The notes beneath the pieces are model-generated. The model did no database searches. It was not told the DNA's origin and worked only from the letters and a program-made list of their open reading frames with translations. Shown piece after piece: positions 1 through 8,263 of a DNA stretch of 64,000 nt. The stretch's first letter is position 1. Each line of letters opens with the position of its first letter. Source of the stretch: Oscillospiraceae bacterium (GTDB lineage Bacteria; Bacillota; Clostridia; Oscillospirales; SIG627). Both the position numbers and the translations under genes were made by a program. The stretch is taken from contig SVTV01000004.1 of assembly GCA_015063605.1 (NCBI GenBank), positions 1-64,000 of the forward strand. Reading direction: 5' to 3'.

Positions 1-567
1 TAAATGCATTTCTCTTTCTCAGAAGTTTGTGCTGCTTGATTTCTGATTTCGTCAAACAACGATTGCTTAACGGACATAGCAATCCCTGTAGTTTATATTT
101 TGTTGCAAACTTCATCAATCTTATCTTTTTTTCGACCTTTTCGTCAGTCCATGCGCTATAAGTCAAAGGTGTACACATATCATTTCCGATTATTGCCATT
201 ACATCATCGGGGTACGTCTGCGCCCATCTCAATGCTTCTATACCAGACATAGAATGTGGCAATAAAATGTATGACCCATTTTCACCGACAGCTTCCAAAG
301 CTTTCCTTTGTGTTGAAACAATCGTATCTATATCAGCAGGAGAATCAAAGATGTCCGAATATCCATATCCGAACTTTTCTATTACAATCACTCTGAAGTT
401 TTTTGATAACTTTTCATACAGTATTTTGAAATCATATACAGGTGCAACGGTTCCCGAACCTGACATAAGCACAATCTTAGGGTGCCTATATTTCCTGTCC
501 TATATATATGAATGTTATGCCCGTCTACATTTACAAGCTCGCCGTTGTATTTCAACGTTTTATTCAT
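1..567 (-). pseudogene. alpha/beta hydrolase, frameshifted and cut by the window edge
   Basis: Reading leftwards from ATG 567, preceded by AGGTGA at 575-580, the product starts MNKTLKYNGELVNVDGHN and reaches GNIGT. Continuity then requires a +1 shift at the GGG run (plus-strand 480-482). In the shifted frame the protein continues as a typical alpha/beta hydrolase to base 1 without a stop: an oxyanion-loop-like SGSGT, then a nucleophile elbow HSMSG near residue 100. The catalytic Asp and His would lie outside the window. The frameshift could be a real mutation or a homopolymer sequencing error, because one missing C on the coding strand would explain it. The family is clear, the substrate is not. 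Confidence 0.6.
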
Positions 568-698
568 AATAATATCACCTCGTCAAATTCTTATTTACCG
601 TCCTGTTTTATCGCCGGATTCACCCCTGTATTACAGATGCACGAGGCTCAGCCCTTACCTCACCGCACTGTCCGTTAATTTTTGTGCAAAAAGTCCAT

Positions 699-727
699 TT
701 GAAATTTTCAAAAATTTATTGTATAAT
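699..727 (+). promoter_or_regulatory. SigA promoter for the CarD-type gene
   Basis: TTGAAA at 699-704, a 17-bp spacer and a perfect TATAAT at 722-727. The expected transcript start is near 734, leaving a leader of about 75 nt before ATG 811. Apart from this promoter, nothing recognisable lies in the 568-810 gap. Confidence 0.8.
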
Positions 728-810
728 TTTTATACAGCAATGATATTACCTTGTCGTTTCATACCCTATCGTAATGTCAAAATAAAGTATCGCTGTGAAA
801 GGCTGAAAAA

Positions 811-1341
811 ATGCTGTTTGATAAAGAAAGCTTTGAGTATCATGTGGGCGAATACATCCTTTACAAGACGACCGGCATATGTCAAATAACGGATATACGA
901 TCGGAAGCCTTCAAGGATGGCGAGGAACGTATATATTATGTTCTTACACCAATAAACGATCAACTTTCCTCAGTGTATATTCCGACCGATTCGGAAAACA
1001 TCGCCAAAAGCATAAAACGAGTTCCCACGGTGGAAGAGGTTGAAAAAATGATCGAAGACAGTCTGTCCGTATCATACGTTTACCCTGCCGATATCAAGGA
1101 AAAAGCCGTCCTGTTCGATAAGATAATCCATTCGGGAAACAGAGCGGAAATATTATGGATGGCAAAAAATCTCGCTCTGCGTAAAAGAGAGACGGAATCG
1201 CAAAAAAAGAAATTTCATGTTGCCGACACCCGCTACCTTTCCCTTGCCGAAAAGATAATAACCGAGGATTTCGCTTTTGTTCTCGGAATAGACAAAAGCG
1301 AGGTCATTTCTTATATAATAGAAAAAACCGAGACAAAATAA
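811..1341 (+). CDS. CarD family transcriptional regulator
   Basis: A 176-aa protein whose N-terminal 60 residues fit the CarD/CdnL/TRCF RNA-polymerase interaction domain: VGEYILYKTTGICQITDI is the usual 'GD-VVY-hG-G-I' strand pattern, followed by YYVLTPINDQLSSVYIPTD. The C-terminal half is helical, as in CarD proteins that bind promoter DNA at the upstream edge of the transcription bubble. Family knowledge indicates stabilisation of the SigA open complex; the genes affected cannot be read from sequence. The start at ATG 811 has AAAGG about 10 nt upstream, and the gene has its own SigA promoter and terminator, so it is monocistronic. Confidence 0.85.
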   Translation: MLFDKESFEYHVGEYILYKTTGICQITDIRSEAFKDGEERIYYVLTPINDQLSSVYIPTDSENIAKSIKRVPTVEEVEKMIEDSLSVSYVYPADIKEKAVLFDKIIHSGNRAEILWMAKNLALRKRETESQKKKFHVADTRYLSLAEKIITEDFAFVLGIDKSEVISYIIEKTETK

Positions 1342-1365
1342 GGAGTGGAACACTTGATTCAGTTC

Positions 1366-1410
1366 GGCTGAGATACTACAATACGCAACATCTCAGCCTT
1401 TCATTTATTT
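1366..1410 (+). terminator. Rho-independent terminator after the CarD-type gene
   Basis: Perfect 9-bp arms GGCTGAGAT (1366-1374) and ATCTCAGCC (1390-1398), followed by TTTCATTTATTT. It lies between convergent genes and overlaps the end of the FAD oxidoreductase gene on the other strand. Confidence 0.8.
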
Positions 1411-3195
1411 CCGATCAAAGTCAAAGGAGATAACGGGAATATTTCCGCTGTCTCCCCAACTGTCAAGGGGTATCAATATAAGCTTATCAAGCTTTTTATC
1501 AATATTCAAATGATAGGAACGCTTTCTGTTATCCGTCACATGGATAAGCTCAAACTCTTCTCCATTTGATCCGCCTACAAGCTTGAATTCCCTGCACAAT
1601 GTCTTTGGCATATGCATCAAAGGACTATCAAGACGGTGGTTTGCGCGTGTTGAATGATTACGCTCACAATGAGAACCGGGAAGAGTATCGCGATTCAGAT
1701 CACTGCAAAACACGATATGCACCGATGATATATCGGTCTCGTCAAAGCTATAACAGATCTGTTCTCCGATACCCGCAATATATGAACAGTTGCTTTCATC
1801 CGTATTGTAAATGCGGTGAGGTCTATCCTGACCGTTTCTGATAACATCATTTCCGATATTAAGCTTTGCACTTGCGCATACTGAAGATATCTTTCTTGTT
1901 TTCGAGGGAAGAAAACAGTCTTCATTCATGAGCAGAGTTTGAAGCTCATCTATCTTAGTGCAATAAACGTCATGAGGTGTGAATTTGTTTTTCACAGCTA
2001 AGAACGCTGCTTTTCCAACAGCTTCTCCCAACAATGTGCAAGTTGCCATAACGCGGATACTGCTCATTGCCGTATGAGTCATACTGATATTTCTGCCTGC
2101 AAAAAACATATTTTCCACATTTTTCGAATACAGTGCACGGTAAGGTATCGAATAAGGAGCAGGTGTTGAATAATTTGTGTTCGGAACCCCCTTATGGTAG
2201 AATCCACCGGGAAAGTGATCGTCAAGAGGCCAGCCTCCGAAAGCTATCTCATCGTTGAACACTTTCTTTTCGCTGATATCCTTTTGTGTTATCATGTATT
2301 CGCCGCACATTCTGCGGGATTCACGCTTGCCGGGTAAAAATCCCAAAAAATCAAGATCCCATTTTGATGAATCAAAGCTGCCGGAATTTTTTATATAATC
2401 CCACGTTCCGACTCCGAGTGCAACAAGCTCGTCTCTCAGTTTTTCCGTATCGTCAATGGTATTTCGGTCACCGCCCAATTCAAGATACCAAAAATTTTCC
2501 GTATCATTATATATATCGGGCTTTCTGCTTTGAAAATCCTTGTCCGTAAGAGAGGTGCTCCAGGAAGGAGGTGTAAATTTAATATCCCGTGTGGTTTCAC
2601 GTCCCTGAATAAGACAGGACATTCCCATGGTCATATTATCTGCGATATGAGTTTCCGTCATTTCACCGAACTCACTGTCGGCCTCACGACCCATACGGAA
2701 TTCGGCACCGGTAAGAGGTGCAAGTATACTGTCACCTGAGCTATCACAGAAAAAGAGTGCTTTCACTTCGTAAAAGCTTTGCGTCGTCATCTGATAACCC
2801 GTGACCGTATTTATCTTCGTATCCCTGCCATATGCAAAACAGCCTTTTTCAACGGATGCATCCATGCAGGTGCAATTCAGAAGCAATGTTATATTTTCTT
2901 CACGCCGTACAAAATCATAAAGCACCGTATCCCATACGGCATAGCTTTTCGAGGGGTTACGGTACAGATTCTCAAGAGCGATCTCCTCTGTTATTCCCGT
3001 TTCCCTGTTACCTTTGCCTTGAGCACCGCATATCCACATTCGTATCTCCGACGAAGCATTACCGCCGAGAACGGGGCGTTCATGCATAAGAACTACTTTC
3101 AGTCCTTCTCTTGCCGCAGATATAGCGGCGGAAATCCCCGACATACCTCCGCCCACAACACACAGATCACATTCTAAATAATTCTTTTTAAGCAA
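1405..3195 (-). CDS. FAD-dependent oxidoreductase (FAD_oxidored family)
   Basis: About 596 aa. The N-terminus carries a Rossmann dinucleotide-binding motif CVVGGGMSGISAAISAAREG, then a conserved block HERPVLGGNASSEIRMW typical of the FAD_oxidored group (Pfam PF12831) found beside sugar-catabolic genes in gut bacteria. A second conserved block, FFAGRNISMTHTAMSSIRVM, lies near residue 380. The C-terminal ~150 residues form a beta-rich extension. I prefer the TTG start at 3195: AGGAGG lies 9 nt upstream, inside the alternative ATG reading that starts at 3216. It follows the dehydrogenase at 3334-4596 in the same orientation, which suggests joint sugar or polyol oxidation. The substrate is unknown. 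Confidence 0.8.
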   Translation of the reverse strand: MLKKNYLECDLCVVGGGMSGISAAISAAREGLKVVLMHERPVLGGNASSEIRMWICGAQGKGNRETGITEEIALENLYRNPSKSYAVWDTVLYDFVRREENITLLLNCTCMDASVEKGCFAYGRDTKINTVTGYQMTTQSFYEVKALFFCDSSGDSILAPLTGAEFRMGREADSEFGEMTETHIADNMTMGMSCLIQGRETTRDIKFTPPSWSTSLTDKDFQSRKPDIYNDTENFWYLELGGDRNTIDDTEKLRDELVALGVGTWDYIKNSGSFDSSKWDLDFLGFLPGKRESRRMCGEYMITQKDISEKKVFNDEIAFGGWPLDDHFPGGFYHKGVPNTNYSTPAPYSIPYRALYSKNVENMFFAGRNISMTHTAMSSIRVMATCTLLGEAVGKAAFLAVKNKFTPHDVYCTKIDELQTLLMNEDCFLPSKTRKISSVCASAKLNIGNDVIRNGQDRPHRIYNTDESNCSYIAGIGEQICYSFDETDISSVHIVFCSDLNRDTLPGSHCERNHSTRANHRLDSPLMHMPKTLCREFKLVGGSNGEEFELIHVTDNRKRSYHLNIDKKLDKLILIPLDSWGDSGNIPVISFDFDRK

Positions 3196-3216
3196 AGATA
3201 CAATCCTCCTTACCAT

Positions 3217-3259
3217 AACAGCTTATCCTGAGCGTTCTTAACACCCAAGATAAGCTGTT
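3217..3259 (-). repeat. perfect 11-bp inverted repeat over the leader of the FAD oxidoreductase gene
   Basis: AACAGCTTATC (3217-3227) and GATAAGCTGTT (3249-3259) with a 21-nt loop. On the coding (minus) strand it ends directly before ATGGTAAGGAGG and has no U-run, so it is not a normal terminator for the upstream dehydrogenase. It could be an operator or an intercistronic mRNA hairpin. Confidence 0.6.
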
Positions 3260-3333
3260 CTTTGTTTTATATCACCGCGTTTCCGATTCTTAAAGTTCGG
3301 CAAAACACGGTATATGACCTTTATTCTATATTG

Positions 3334-4596
3334 TTATATAGCCTTTGCGTTTGCAAGGAGATACTTTTCAGCCTCTGCGCACCAAAGTCCGTTGTTAGCC
3401 TTTACTATCTTTGCAAGCTCAGCATACATGGGATCGCTTTCTCCGAGCTTTTCCATATCGTCAAGAGCAACAAGAGGCATACTTATATTTGTATATATAA
3501 GCTTCTTTCCGCCCTTGATATTGGGAAGATTGAGAGTAGCTTCTCCCGCAGCGTCGAGACCGCCTACGTGAGTTATCATGGCAGCGGGATTGATCTTTCC
3601 CTCTTCCATAAGCTTCAAGGATTCAAGCATATCATCTGTATTTCCGCCGCTTGTTCCGACAATATGTGTGGAAGCATAGTGAACGTTATAGAAATTGAGA
3701 TTTGCGGAGAATTCGGGATTTGTGGGGCCTGCGAAGAAATTGAGGCATCCGTCACGTCCGAGTATCTTGTCAGCCTGCTCTACAACTGCCTTAACGGGAG
3801 CGAAAGCAAATACATCATCATAGCCCTTGCCGTCGGTAAGAGCGATAAGGTCTGCAACGGGATCTTCGGATTTTGCCGTGTTAACGTAAACGAGCTTGAT
3901 TCCCTCCTTGAGAGCATCCTCGGGTCTGATTATCTCTGCAGCTCTTTCAAGACGTGCATCATCAATATCCGTTACAACTACCATAGCGGGCTTGATATCG
4001 CCGTGGAGAGCGTAATCTATAGCACCGAGACCCATGGGACCGGCACTTGCAAGGAGAGCAAGATTTCCGCCTGCCTTTATACCCATCGTATGAGTATAAA
4101 CGCCGTTCTGTGTATGGTACTGTGCATGGTATGCACCTACTATACAGCTCATAGGCTCGGAAAGAGAGCCGTAGAAATATGCATCACCCTCGTAGGGAAG
4201 GAGAGAGCCTGTTTCCATTACCTCGTGAGGTATGATTATATATGTAGCGTCTCCGCCGATGTACTGATACGAATAACCGGGAGAAGCAAGGCTTCCCTTA
4301 TAGTTGAGCGCGGGCTGAATGGAGAAGCGCTGTCCCGCAGTGAACTGATCCTGCCACTTTGCGCCGACCTTAACTATCTCGCCGCAGAATTCATGACCGA
4401 TTATGATGGGCTTTTCAGCTATATCATCGGGAACTCTCTTGTGAGCGCTGCCCTGTATTGCCGCCTTGTAGGAGGACATGCATATACTGTCGGATACTAT
4501 GTGGGCAAGTATCTCGTCTTCCTTGATCTCGGGAAGCTCAAATTCTTCAAGTCTGAGATCGTTTGTTCCGTATAATCTCAATGCCTTTGTTTTCAT
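3334..4596 (-). CDS. zinc-type alcohol dehydrogenase, L-sorbose-1-phosphate reductase-like
   Basis: A 420-aa medium-chain dehydrogenase. A GroES-like N-terminal part includes SDSICMSSYKAAIQG and IIIGHEFCGEIVKVG, where the GHE zinc-site motif is intact. It is followed by a Rossmann part with LALLASAGPMGLGAID and VVVTDIDDARL. Length and motif order resemble the SorE group that reduces L-sorbose 1-phosphate to D-glucitol 6-phosphate with NAD(P)H; that substrate assignment is from family resemblance, not proven here. The start has AAAGGA upstream. It follows the small membrane protein at 4636-4815 by about 40 bp and probably shares its promoter. Nearby transaldolase and transketolase genes fit a sugar-phosphate role. 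Confidence 0.75.
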   Translation of the reverse strand: MKTKALRLYGTNDLRLEEFELPEIKEDEILAHIVSDSICMSSYKAAIQGSAHKRVPDDIAEKPIIIGHEFCGEIVKVGAKWQDQFTAGQRFSIQPALNYKGSLASPGYSYQYIGGDATYIIIPHEVMETGSLLPYEGDAYFYGSLSEPMSCIVGAYHAQYHTQNGVYTHTMGIKAGGNLALLASAGPMGLGAIDYALHGDIKPAMVVVTDIDDARLERAAEIIRPEDALKEGIKLVYVNTAKSEDPVADLIALTDGKGYDDVFAFAPVKAVVEQADKILGRDGCLNFFAGPTNPEFSANLNFYNVHYASTHIVGTSGGNTDDMLESLKLMEEGKINPAAMITHVGGLDAAGEATLNLPNIKGGKKLIYTNISMPLVALDDMEKLGESDPMYAELAKIVKANNGLWCAEAEKYLLANAKAI

Positions 4597-4635
4597 TTCG
4601 GGTATATTCCTTTCAAATATGGTTTATTAATCGTT

Positions 4636-4815
4636 TTAAGCTGTCTGAGCCGCATCGTCTGCGGTACTTTCCGTTGCCGTTTCGGGAACGAGACCGCCGT
4701 TTTCTCCGTACAGAAGCGTCTTTGACGAATTCTGTGATATGAAGAAGAGGCATAATGCCACGACGCATACGGCTATAAAAGTAAGCATAAGAATATTCTT
4801 TGTTTTTTCACTCAT
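4636..4815 (-). CDS. small membrane protein of unknown function
   Basis: A 59-aa protein with one predicted membrane segment (roughly residues 8-27, ILMLTFIAVCVVALCLFFI) after a short basic N-terminus MSEKTK, then a Thr/Ala/acid-rich C-terminal tail. AGGTAA precedes the ATG, and a consensus promoter lies immediately upstream, so it is the first cistron of the dehydrogenase transcript. I do not recognise the family. It might be a leader membrane peptide or a small subunit; low complexity limits any call. Confidence 0.55.
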   Translation of the reverse strand: MSEKTKNILMLTFIAVCVVALCLFFISQNSSKTLLYGENGGLVPETATESTADDAAQTA

Positions 4816-4830
4816 ACATTTACCTACTCT

Positions 4831-4859
4831 ATTATATCCGATAAATATATTTTTTTCAA
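4831..4859 (-). promoter_or_regulatory. SigA promoter for the small membrane protein and dehydrogenase operon
   Basis: On the minus strand: TTGAAA (4854-4859), 17 bp, TATAAT (4831-4836). The transcript would start about 9 nt before the ribosome binding site of the 59-aa gene, giving a very short leader. Confidence 0.75.
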
Positions 4860-4911
4860 TATTTTTTCGCTTTTGTTTTTCAAATAATCGAAAATTTGAT
4901 GTGACGACTTA

Positions 4912-5556
4912 TCAAAGATTACAGTATTTGTCCATATAAGCTTCCATAAGCTTTGCAAGATCCTTTGTTTCTTCCTTTTCCAAAAGATAAGAATGAAGGT
5001 CGAGAACGCTTATGATGCTGTGAGTCTTTATTCCGAAGTCCTCATAAAGCTCCAATGTGGCTGTCTTGCCGTTGTAGCCCTTTTCACATCTGTCAACGGA
5101 GATTATCATATCCGTTACAACAGCACCCGCCGCCTTGAGCATTGGAAGTGTTTCACGTACGGATGTACCTGCGGATACAACGTCCTCGAGGATAACTACA
5201 TTATCACCTTCCTTGGGAATGTAGCCTACTATGCTTCCGCCCTCGCCGTGATCCTTGGCTTCCTTTCTGTTGTAGAGGAAGTTCTTGTCTATGCCGTACT
5301 TTCTTTCGGTAGCGGCTGTAGTTGTACATACTATGGGAATACCCTTGTAAGCGGGGCCGAATACCGCATCATAGCCGTCTCCGAGAGCCTCATAAAGCTT
5401 ATCCGCATAAAACTCTCCCAGCATTCTTATCTGCTTACCCGTGCTGTAAAGACCTGCGTTGATAAAATAGGGAGAAAGTCTTCCCGCCTTTGTTTTAAAT
5501 TCTCCGAAGCGCAATACTCCGCTTTCAAGCATGAATTCTATAAACTGTCTCTTCAT
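4912..5556 (-). CDS. pyrE: orotate phosphoribosyltransferase
   Basis: A 214-aa type I phosphoribosyltransferase converting orotate and PRPP to orotidine 5'-phosphate in pyrimidine synthesis. The PRPP-binding motif is clear, NVVILEDVVSAGTSV, and the catalytic loop region RKEAKDHGEGG matches PyrE. Length is normal. It is the last gene of the minus-strand cluster that includes polA and nth, 43 bp after polA, so it is probably co-transcribed with DNA repair and replication genes. No PyrR-type attenuator or strong terminator is visible after it; the next promoter to the left serves another operon. Confidence 0.95.
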   Translation of the reverse strand: MKRQFIEFMLESGVLRFGEFKTKAGRLSPYFINAGLYSTGKQIRMLGEFYADKLYEALGDGYDAVFGPAYKGIPIVCTTTAATERKYGIDKNFLYNRKEAKDHGEGGSIVGYIPKEGDNVVILEDVVSAGTSVRETLPMLKAAGAVVTDMIISVDRCEKGYNGKTATLELYEDFGIKTHSIISVLDLHSYLLEKEETKDLAKLMEAYMDKYCNL

Positions 5557-5599
5557 TTTTATATATGTCCTTTCAAAAATGTTCTTTTATCTGCTTTTA

Positions 5600-8248
5600 T
5601 TACGTTTTTGCATGAAGCCATGTAGCTCCCGTTCCCACATCGGCAACGAGACGTATCTTGTCGGTAACGCCTTCCATTTCATTTTTCAGAAGGGTGCTTA
5701 CGTATTCCGCTTCATTTGCGGGAGCTTCTATTATAAGCTCGTCGTGTACCTGAAGTATAAGCCTTGATGAAAGCTTTTCTCTTCTCAATCTTTCATCCGT
5801 CTTTACCATAGCGATCTTGATAATATCGGCGGCACTTCCCTGTATGGGAGTGTTCATAGCAACACGCTTTCCGAATGATACTATATTTTTATTTGTCGCC
5901 TTAAGCTCGGGAACGTATCTTATACGTCCGAACATGGTCTTGGAATATCCCTTCTCCTTTGCATCCTCGATAAGAAAATCAAGGTATTCCTTTACCTTGG
6001 GATACTTTTTGAAGTAGGTCTGTATATACGTTTTCGCCTCGGCAACGGATACTCCTATATCCTTTGCAAGAGAAAAATCGCCTATTCCGTAAATAATACT
6101 GAAATTGACCGTCTTTGCACTGCTTCTCATTTCGGGAGTAACATACTGAGCGGGTACTCCGAAAATATTCGAAGCCGTTCTGATGTGAATATCCTCTCCC
6201 GTTTCAAAGGCATTCACCATGGTCTCATCCCCCGAAAGGTATGCAAGCACTCTCAATTCTATCTGAGAATAGTCCGCATCGATGAGGACACTGCCCTTAT
6301 CTCCCGGAACAAAGAAGCCTCTCAATTCTCTTCCCAATTCCGTTCTTGTGGGAATGTTCTGCAGATTCGGTTCGGCAGATGAAAGTCTTCCCGTAAGTGT
6401 CAGATACTGATTGAAGGATGTGTGTATCCTTCCGTCTTTCGGCGATATCACCTTCCGGAGACCTACAGCATATGTGCTGTAAAGCTTCGTAAGTCCTCTG
6501 TACTCCAGAACGAGATCGAATATGGGAGAAGAAGCTCTGTACTGCTCAAGAGTTTCCGCATCGGTTGGATATCCGTTCTTCTTTTTTTTCGGTCTGGGAA
6601 GCCCCATCTTCTCAAAAAGTATTTCTCCGAGCTGTTTGGGAGAATTTATATTGAATTTTTCACCGGATAGAGCGTATATCTCCTCCTCCGTTTCCGCTAT
6701 GCGTTTTTCAAGCTTTGCCGCATATCCGATCAAGCCATCCTTCGAAACGGAAAATCCCGTTTCCTCCATGGAAGCAAGAACTCTTGCCAAGGGAAGCTCG
6801 ACTTTATAATAAAGATCGGAAAGACCGTTTTTTTCGATCTCCTCGGAAAGGCACTTATAAAGCTCCTCCATAACGCTTACGGATAATCTTTCATCGCTTT
6901 CAATAAGCTCACCGTAGGAGCGTTTGAGATAAAGGAACACAAGTCTTGTACGTGTTGTGGCGCTGTCTGCGGGATTAATGAGATATTGGGCAAGCTTCAA
7001 GTCAAAGCATACATTGAAGTCATCGTTTTCCACGGAATATCTTTCCTCAAGATAACCGAGAAATTCCTTCTTATCGTATACTACGATGGGAAGCTTTTTC
7101 AGGAGCTCACATGAAGCTTTATCGGATACCTTGTAAAAAACGCCGTCAAGAGACAGCACAGCATCAGAATTGTTCCTGAAATCGACAAAGGCGCATATTC
7201 CCTTTGCAGCGGCATCGTTTACCGCCTCCGCATTCACCTCGCAAAGCTCCTCTTCGCTTTCATCCGGCTCTATCTCGTCGATCGTTATCTGCAGAGTATC
7301 CTCGGGGATCTTCTTTCTCTTTGAGGAGGATGCTTTCTTATAGGAGGTTATCTCCTTTATAAGCTTCTCCTGCATCTGCTCCATCGTAGGCTCGTCAAGA
7401 CCAAAAGTCTTTATAAGTCTTTGGAATTCAAGCTTTGTAAAAAGCTCCGTAAGCTTTTCCCTGTCGATCTCTGCCATTTCGGCGTTCTTTATATCCACAT
7501 CGGGAACATAGGTATATATCTCGGCAAGCTCACGGCTCATATAAGCACTGTCTTTTCCGTTTTTCAGCTTTTCCTTTACGGAAGCAGATACTCCGATCTC
7601 ATCTATTTTTTCGTATATCTCATCGAGAGTGCCGTATTCAAACACAAGCTTTACCGCCGTTTTTTCACCGATACCGCTGACACCCGGAATATTATCCGAT
7701 GTATCTCCCATAAGGGATTTTATATCAATAAGCTTTTTCGGCTCCACGCCGTATTTTTCGTATATCTCACGGGGTGTAAAAAGATCGTCCTTTCCCGTGG
7801 AGGCGATATTCACAGAGGTATATTCCGACACGAGCTGAAGAGAGTCTCTGTCACCGGTTACTATACGGCATTTTGTTTCGTTTTCCTCCGCCTGCCTTGC
7901 AAGAGTGCCTAATATATCATCAGCCTCAAAGCCTTCCTTTTCGAATATCTTTATTCCGAGAAGAGATACAGCCTCCTTGGCATAGGGAAGCTGCATGGCA
8001 AGCTCCTCGGGCATACCCTTTCTGGTAGCCTTGTAACCTTCATATCTTTTATGACGGAATGTGGGAGCCTTCAGATCGAAGGCGCAGACCGCACCGTCGG
8101 GCTTGAATGCATCAAGATGTTTTTTTATTATATTGAGAAAACCGTATACTGCGTTTGTATGAAGTCCGTCCTTTGTGGTAAGAGGACGAATTCCGTAAAA
8201 AGCACGGTTCAATATACTGTTTCCGTCAAAAACAATAAGCTTTTTCAA
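5600..8248 (-). CDS. polA: DNA polymerase I
   Basis: 882 aa with three parts. The 5'-nuclease domain (1-300) has LIVFDGNSILNRAFYG, FEADDILGTLA, VTGDRDSLQLV and a helix-hairpin-helix at GVSGIGEKTAVKL. The middle domain (about 300-490) sits where the 3'-5' exonuclease should be but lacks the DxE metal motif (FVDFRNNS instead), so proofreading is probably lost, as in Bacillus Pol I. The polymerase domain has motif A LIDADYSQIELR, motif B RSSAKTVNFSIIYG and motif C LQVHDELIIEAP. The start is TTG with GAAAGGA 10 nt upstream, and the Shine-Dalgarno can pair with the start-codon region. It lies 15 bp after nth. Confidence 0.95.
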   Translation of the reverse strand: MKKLIVFDGNSILNRAFYGIRPLTTKDGLHTNAVYGFLNIIKKHLDAFKPDGAVCAFDLKAPTFRHKRYEGYKATRKGMPEELAMQLPYAKEAVSLLGIKIFEKEGFEADDILGTLARQAEENETKCRIVTGDRDSLQLVSEYTSVNIASTGKDDLFTPREIYEKYGVEPKKLIDIKSLMGDTSDNIPGVSGIGEKTAVKLVFEYGTLDEIYEKIDEIGVSASVKEKLKNGKDSAYMSRELAEIYTYVPDVDIKNAEMAEIDREKLTELFTKLEFQRLIKTFGLDEPTMEQMQEKLIKEITSYKKASSSKRKKIPEDTLQITIDEIEPDESEEELCEVNAEAVNDAAAKGICAFVDFRNNSDAVLSLDGVFYKVSDKASCELLKKLPIVVYDKKEFLGYLEERYSVENDDFNVCFDLKLAQYLINPADSATTRTRLVFLYLKRSYGELIESDERLSVSVMEELYKCLSEEIEKNGLSDLYYKVELPLARVLASMEETGFSVSKDGLIGYAAKLEKRIAETEEEIYALSGEKFNINSPKQLGEILFEKMGLPRPKKKKNGYPTDAETLEQYRASSPIFDLVLEYRGLTKLYSTYAVGLRKVISPKDGRIHTSFNQYLTLTGRLSSAEPNLQNIPTRTELGRELRGFFVPGDKGSVLIDADYSQIELRVLAYLSGDETMVNAFETGEDIHIRTASNIFGVPAQYVTPEMRSSAKTVNFSIIYGIGDFSLAKDIGVSVAEAKTYIQTYFKKYPKVKEYLDFLIEDAKEKGYSKTMFGRIRYVPELKATNKNIVSFGKRVAMNTPIQGSAADIIKIAMVKTDERLRREKLSSRLILQVHDELIIEAPANEAEYVSTLLKNEMEGVTDKIRLVADVGTGATWLHAKT

Positions 8249-8263
8249 AGGACAAATTTCCTT

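Noticed and set aside
3262-4575. 437-codon open frame on the plus strand
   Set aside because: It lies opposite the dehydrogenase gene, which has a clear family match, ribosome site and promoter. The translated product is Ser/Tyr/Cys-rich with no domain, typical of an antisense shadow.
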